DNA of 64,000 nt from Aculops lycopersici (taxonomy: Eukaryota > Arthropoda > Arachnida > Trombidiformes > Eriophyidae). Numbering within the stretch: the first letter of the stretch is position 1; each line of letters opens with the position of its first letter. Location: the NCBI GenBank assembly GCA_015350385.1, contig WNKI01000001.1, forward strand, positions 1,960,524-2,024,523. Reading direction: 5' to 3'. Below, one piece after another: positions 61,223 through 64,000 of the stretch. The notes beneath the pieces are model-generated. The model did no database searches and had not been told where the DNA came from. It saw nothing but the letters and a program-made list of their open reading frames with translations. Made by a program: the position numbers and the translations under genes.

Positions 61223-64000
61223 TCAATAACCAACCATCTCATCATCGTTGTCGTCGTTGTCCATTTCCTCGACGTCGTCGTCGTCCTTGTTTCTGTCTCC
61301 ACTGTAGGTCTCTCTCTCTCGCTCTTCTGGTTCGATTTTGTCGGCGTCCAGTGATGGTAGGTAGACTCCTAGCAGATAACAATACTTTATATAACCTATC
61401 GGTGTTGTTTGGAAGGTTGTTGAATTTTTGTAGCTCGATCTCGAATTGTCGACTTCTGCAGAGTCTGCAGTCGACTCGTTAGCTTCTGGGCCGTCAGACC
61501 AGCCAAACAATTTTGGTCGCGCCCGGGATCCCGTCTGCCGGAAACTGGCAATCAAGTCGAGCTCCTCCATGAGATGGAGCAACTCGCGCAAGTGTTCCTC
61601 GGGCATTAAGTGGTTGAACTCGGATTGCAACGAGCTCCACTGGATGCCGGGCATCACAATGATCCAAGACAGAATGGACTCAATTAGCTTGAAAAGGGAG
61701 CGAATATGGACACTGCCATCCAAATGTTTCCACAGTCTCGCTGGGCAATCCGAGCTTCCCACTTGGCCAATTTGTTTCGCTTGATTGAGGAATTTGTCTA
61801 GCGGCTTGGTGTTTGGTTGCCCGAGAGACGATTGCTCTAGCTTCACTTCTTGCTGCCGCTTCGCCGATCGTTGGCTCCTCTTTGCGGGCGGCCGCGCTGG
61901 GGAGCTAGTTGCCGATGAGCAGCTACCAAAATTAGTGCAAGTTTCAGACTGCCGCAGATTGCTCTCCTCGGCCTCGACCACCAATCTGGACAGATCAAGA
62001 CACGAGAATTTAACATTGCACGGCTGAACGACCAGGCAATCGGCCAGATTGCCGCACTTGTCTAGCGCCTGAGCGCGCAGCTCGTGTCTCAGCAAAAATA
62101 ATGCTCGCCGTGAGTCCTCCACTTTGGTGGCGGCTGTTGTGGCGCTGTTTGGTGATGTTCTGGTCAGTGGTTCCAGTGTCGAGTCTTGATTGGAGGACGA
62201 GGGCGAGGATGACGACGTTACCACCGATTGGCCGCATCTACTTATGAACTGAGTCAGTATCTTTTTGGTCGTGTCGCTTGATCGATCGAATAAGCTTTTG
62301 AAGTTTTCGTTTCCCTGATCCAAGCTGACAACATGAGCGGGAATTTTCAATTGCAACTCCAACTGGCGCCAAGCTCCCAGGGTACACATGGAGCTCAGTA
62401 GAGCAGTTGATGCCATGTCATTGCTTTCACATAAATCTATTCGGTTTCTTAGCTTGCAACTAACAGTTGTTTTGTCTACTAACAAGTCCACGCTGTCTGC
62501 AGAGGATGATGCCGAGACTTGCTGATTAGTTTGGTTCCTCTTCTTCCTCGCTCCTGAAGACCCTCTCGTGTTCCTTCCTGGAATTTCCTTTATAGCCGTC
62601 GCCGACCTGTCGACAGACCATGACCCGGGTGAATCAACCACCAACTTGCGCGCGATCGATTCGGCTAATTGCATCAAGCTACTTGATTGGTGTCTGTTAA
62701 GCAGGAATAACACATTTTGATTCAACTTCAGCGCCGTCCTCGAGCGCTCGTGAACCGGCAACGAGGAGCTAGGTGCACTAGAGCTAGATCCGCCGCCGCC
62801 GCCGCCTATCACTGAACGAATCTTTCTTGTTAGAAGGGATCGCTTATTCAGTTTGCTCAACACCGAGCTCACCATCTTGTCAGGGTAATTTGAGTGGAAC
62901 TTATCCAACAACTTGAACGCCTTTCGTCTTCTTTCGCTTCCCTCTTTGCAGCTCCTTTCCGAGGCAGAAGCAAACTGCGCCGATGGTTCCAAGCTGAAGG
63001 CCATGGCAAAGGCCAAAGTGGCCAGGGTGCAGTTATTAAATTTGGCGTCGATACTGTTCTTGGCTCGCTCAAAAGTTGGAGTTCTATTCATGCTAGCTAC
63101 TAGTTCACAATCAAATAATTCAAAATTCTCGTTTAAATCATGCGAGTTCTTGATTTCAACTCGTCGATCAACGTCACCTTTCTTGGTTGAATTGCAACCC
63201 TTTCCCAGGACACCAACGCCACCACCCACCCTTGACGTCATCGAAATCGAGGCAATTGATTGGGATCCGCCATTGGATCTGTTGGAAAAGGATATCTGGG
63301 ACACAACTAGACTACCGCCAACGCTACCAGTCTGAGCACTTGTTCTAAATCTACTTGAGCTGAATGCCTGCTGGCTACTCCCATTTCCATCTGTAGATAT
63401 CGAAGGTAAATAGATGTTCGAGACGGGCATTATGGAGGTCATGTTGGCAGCATTCTGTATACCCAGCAGATGAGGTATCTTTGCCCGAACAGTGCGGAGT
63501 GTCGACTTAAAAACCCTATTCATTTGCTCATCAGTATCCATCCGCGTTTCTGTTAACCGAATAATATCCGGATCATCGCGCAATTCAGCCGTTAGCTCGT
63601 TGATGGACATCACATTATTGGGTAGCCGCTTCAAATACTTGATCCTCCTCAGGCATGCGTCCGAGGTTTTGTCGATGGATTCCACAAACTCACCATGCAA
63701 TATGTTCCTAATAACTCGCTTGTGAACACAATAACTCAGTCGACTCTTGGGACAAATCAATAAGGAACTAATACGACACATGATTAGTAAGGAGTCCTCG
63801 GCTTGAGTGAAAGCACTTCGCCTGTAACCTAAGATCTTCTTGGCCTTCATATCAGTGGAATCCCATCGTGTCTTAGCACCTTGTAACTTTTCGCTACTGT
63901 TTGCAGCAACAGGAACCACCTTTCTCCTGAGAAACTTTGTCTTATATAGTGCCTTATATATTCTTTCGGCGTTGTTCTTATCGGCATTATTGCCCGGTTT
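61223..64000 (-). CDS. GTF3C1: GTF3C1 (TFIIIC box B-binding subunit), C-terminal part
   Basis: The frame is open from the right edge to the stop at 61223 (about 925 residues) and has no ATG near its 5' end, so the N-terminal portion lies beyond the window. Near the start is a conserved helical block (RRSAFTQAEDSLLIMCRISS, HKRVIRNILH, DKTSDACLRRIKYLKRL) typical of the central region of TFIIIC220. Near the end is the family's C-terminal winged-helix-like block (LDGSVHIRSLFKLIESILSW, VMPGIQWSSLQSEFNHLMPE, ELLHLMEELDLIASFRQ, then IGYIKYCYLLGVYLPSLDAD). The protein helps TFIIIC bind tRNA-gene B boxes and recruit RNA polymerase III. Between the two blocks are Ser-rich linkers. The last residues are a run of Asp/Glu. 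The frame has no introns in this part. Confidence 0.85.
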   Translation of the reverse strand, partial: KPGNNADKNNAERIYKALYKTKFLRRKVVPVAANSSEKLQGAKTRWDSTDMKAKKILGYRRSAFTQAEDSLLIMCRISSLLICPKSRLSYCVHKRVIRNILHGEFVESIDKTSDACLRRIKYLKRLPNNVMSINELTAELRDDPDIIRLTETRMDTDEQMNRVFKSTLRTVRAKIPHLLGIQNAANMTSIMPVSNIYLPSISTDGNGSSQQAFSSSRFRTSAQTGSVGGSLVVSQISFSNRSNGGSQSIASISMTSRVGGGVGVLGKGCNSTKKGDVDRRVEIKNSHDLNENFELFDCELVASMNRTPTFERAKNSIDAKFNNCTLATLAFAMAFSLEPSAQFASASERSCKEGSERRRKAFKLLDKFHSNYPDKMVSSVLSKLNKRSLLTRKIRSVIGGGGGGSSSSAPSSSLPVHERSRTALKLNQNVLFLLNRHQSSSLMQLAESIARKLVVDSPGSWSVDRSATAIKEIPGRNTRGSSGARKKRNQTNQQVSASSSADSVDLLVDKTTVSCKLRNRIDLCESNDMASTALLSSMCTLGAWRQLELQLKIPAHVVSLDQGNENFKSLFDRSSDTTKKILTQFISRCGQSVVTSSSSPSSSNQDSTLEPLTRTSPNSATTAATKVEDSRRALFLLRHELRAQALDKCGNLADCLVVQPCNVKFSCLDLSRLVVEAEESNLRQSETCTNFGSCSSATSSPARPPAKRSQRSAKRQQEVKLEQSSLGQPNTKPLDKFLNQAKQIGQVGSSDCPARLWKHLDGSVHIRSLFKLIESILSWIIVMPGIQWSSLQSEFNHLMPEEHLRELLHLMEELDLIASFRQTGSRARPKLFGWSDGPEANESTADSAEVDNSRSSYKNSTTFQTTPIGYIKYCYLLGVYLPSLDADKIEPEERERETYSGDRNKDDDDVEEMDNDDNDDEMVGY

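Noticed and set aside
1..64000. tRNA, rRNA, CRISPR or transposon
   Set aside because: No cloverleaf with a TTCGA loop, no repeat-spacer array, no transposase-like protein and no long terminal repeats were found by eye; a tRNAscan or repeat-library search could still find short elements.

Overview
The window is animal nuclear DNA. It carries genes found only in metazoans (a DM-domain transcription factor, a muscarinic-type GPCR, an ALK-like receptor tyrosine kinase, a class B scavenger receptor, a GASZ-like germline protein, a fibrinogen-domain protein). Its introns have GT..AG ends, polyadenylation signals are AATAAA, and Asn/Gln/Ser/Thr-rich tracts are common. The GPCR resembles the arthropod C-type muscarinic receptor, so I favour an arthropod. 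Most genes, including a receptor of almost 2200 codons, lie in one uninterrupted reading frame. That intron poverty would fit a mite, for example an eriophyoid, but this is inference. Start codons were chosen as ATG; several long open frames begin upstream of any ATG and were trimmed.

Left part (1-20.7 kb), gene dense: a partial secreted protein (-), MAEA of the GID/CTLH ubiquitin ligase (-), a three-exon DMRT gene (-) with a 3.97 kb intron, a head-to-head GASZ-like SAM/membrane-anchor gene (+), the tRNA pseudouridine synthase PUS3 (+), a decayed copy of a secreted-protein gene (-), a small orphan (+), a secreted M28 metallopeptidase (+), the intact secreted orphan that is the source family of the pseudogene (-), and an SNX19-like PXA/PX/Nexin_C sorting nexin (+).

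Middle (20.9-49 kb): a very large muscarinic-like GPCR (-), tail to tail with the sorting nexin. A 10.9 kb gene-free stretch follows. Then come an orphan (+), a fibrinogen-domain secreted protein (+), a 2.9 kb promoter-like but gene-free gap, and a two-exon ALK-like receptor kinase (-) with large insertions inside its kinase domain.

Right part (49-64 kb): a 6.3 kb gene-free divergent interval, a four-exon CD36-family receptor (+) with an extra cytoplasmic tail of about 830 residues, and the C-terminal part of the TFIIIC subunit GTF3C1 (-), which runs off the right edge.

No operon-like or single integrated system is evident. The most notable features are oversized low-complexity additions to otherwise conventional receptors (GPCR, kinase, CD36), the DMRT/GASZ head-to-head pair, the pseudogene, and a set of perfect short inverted repeats in the long gene-free intervals. 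I saw no CRISPR array, tRNA, rRNA or recognisable transposon.
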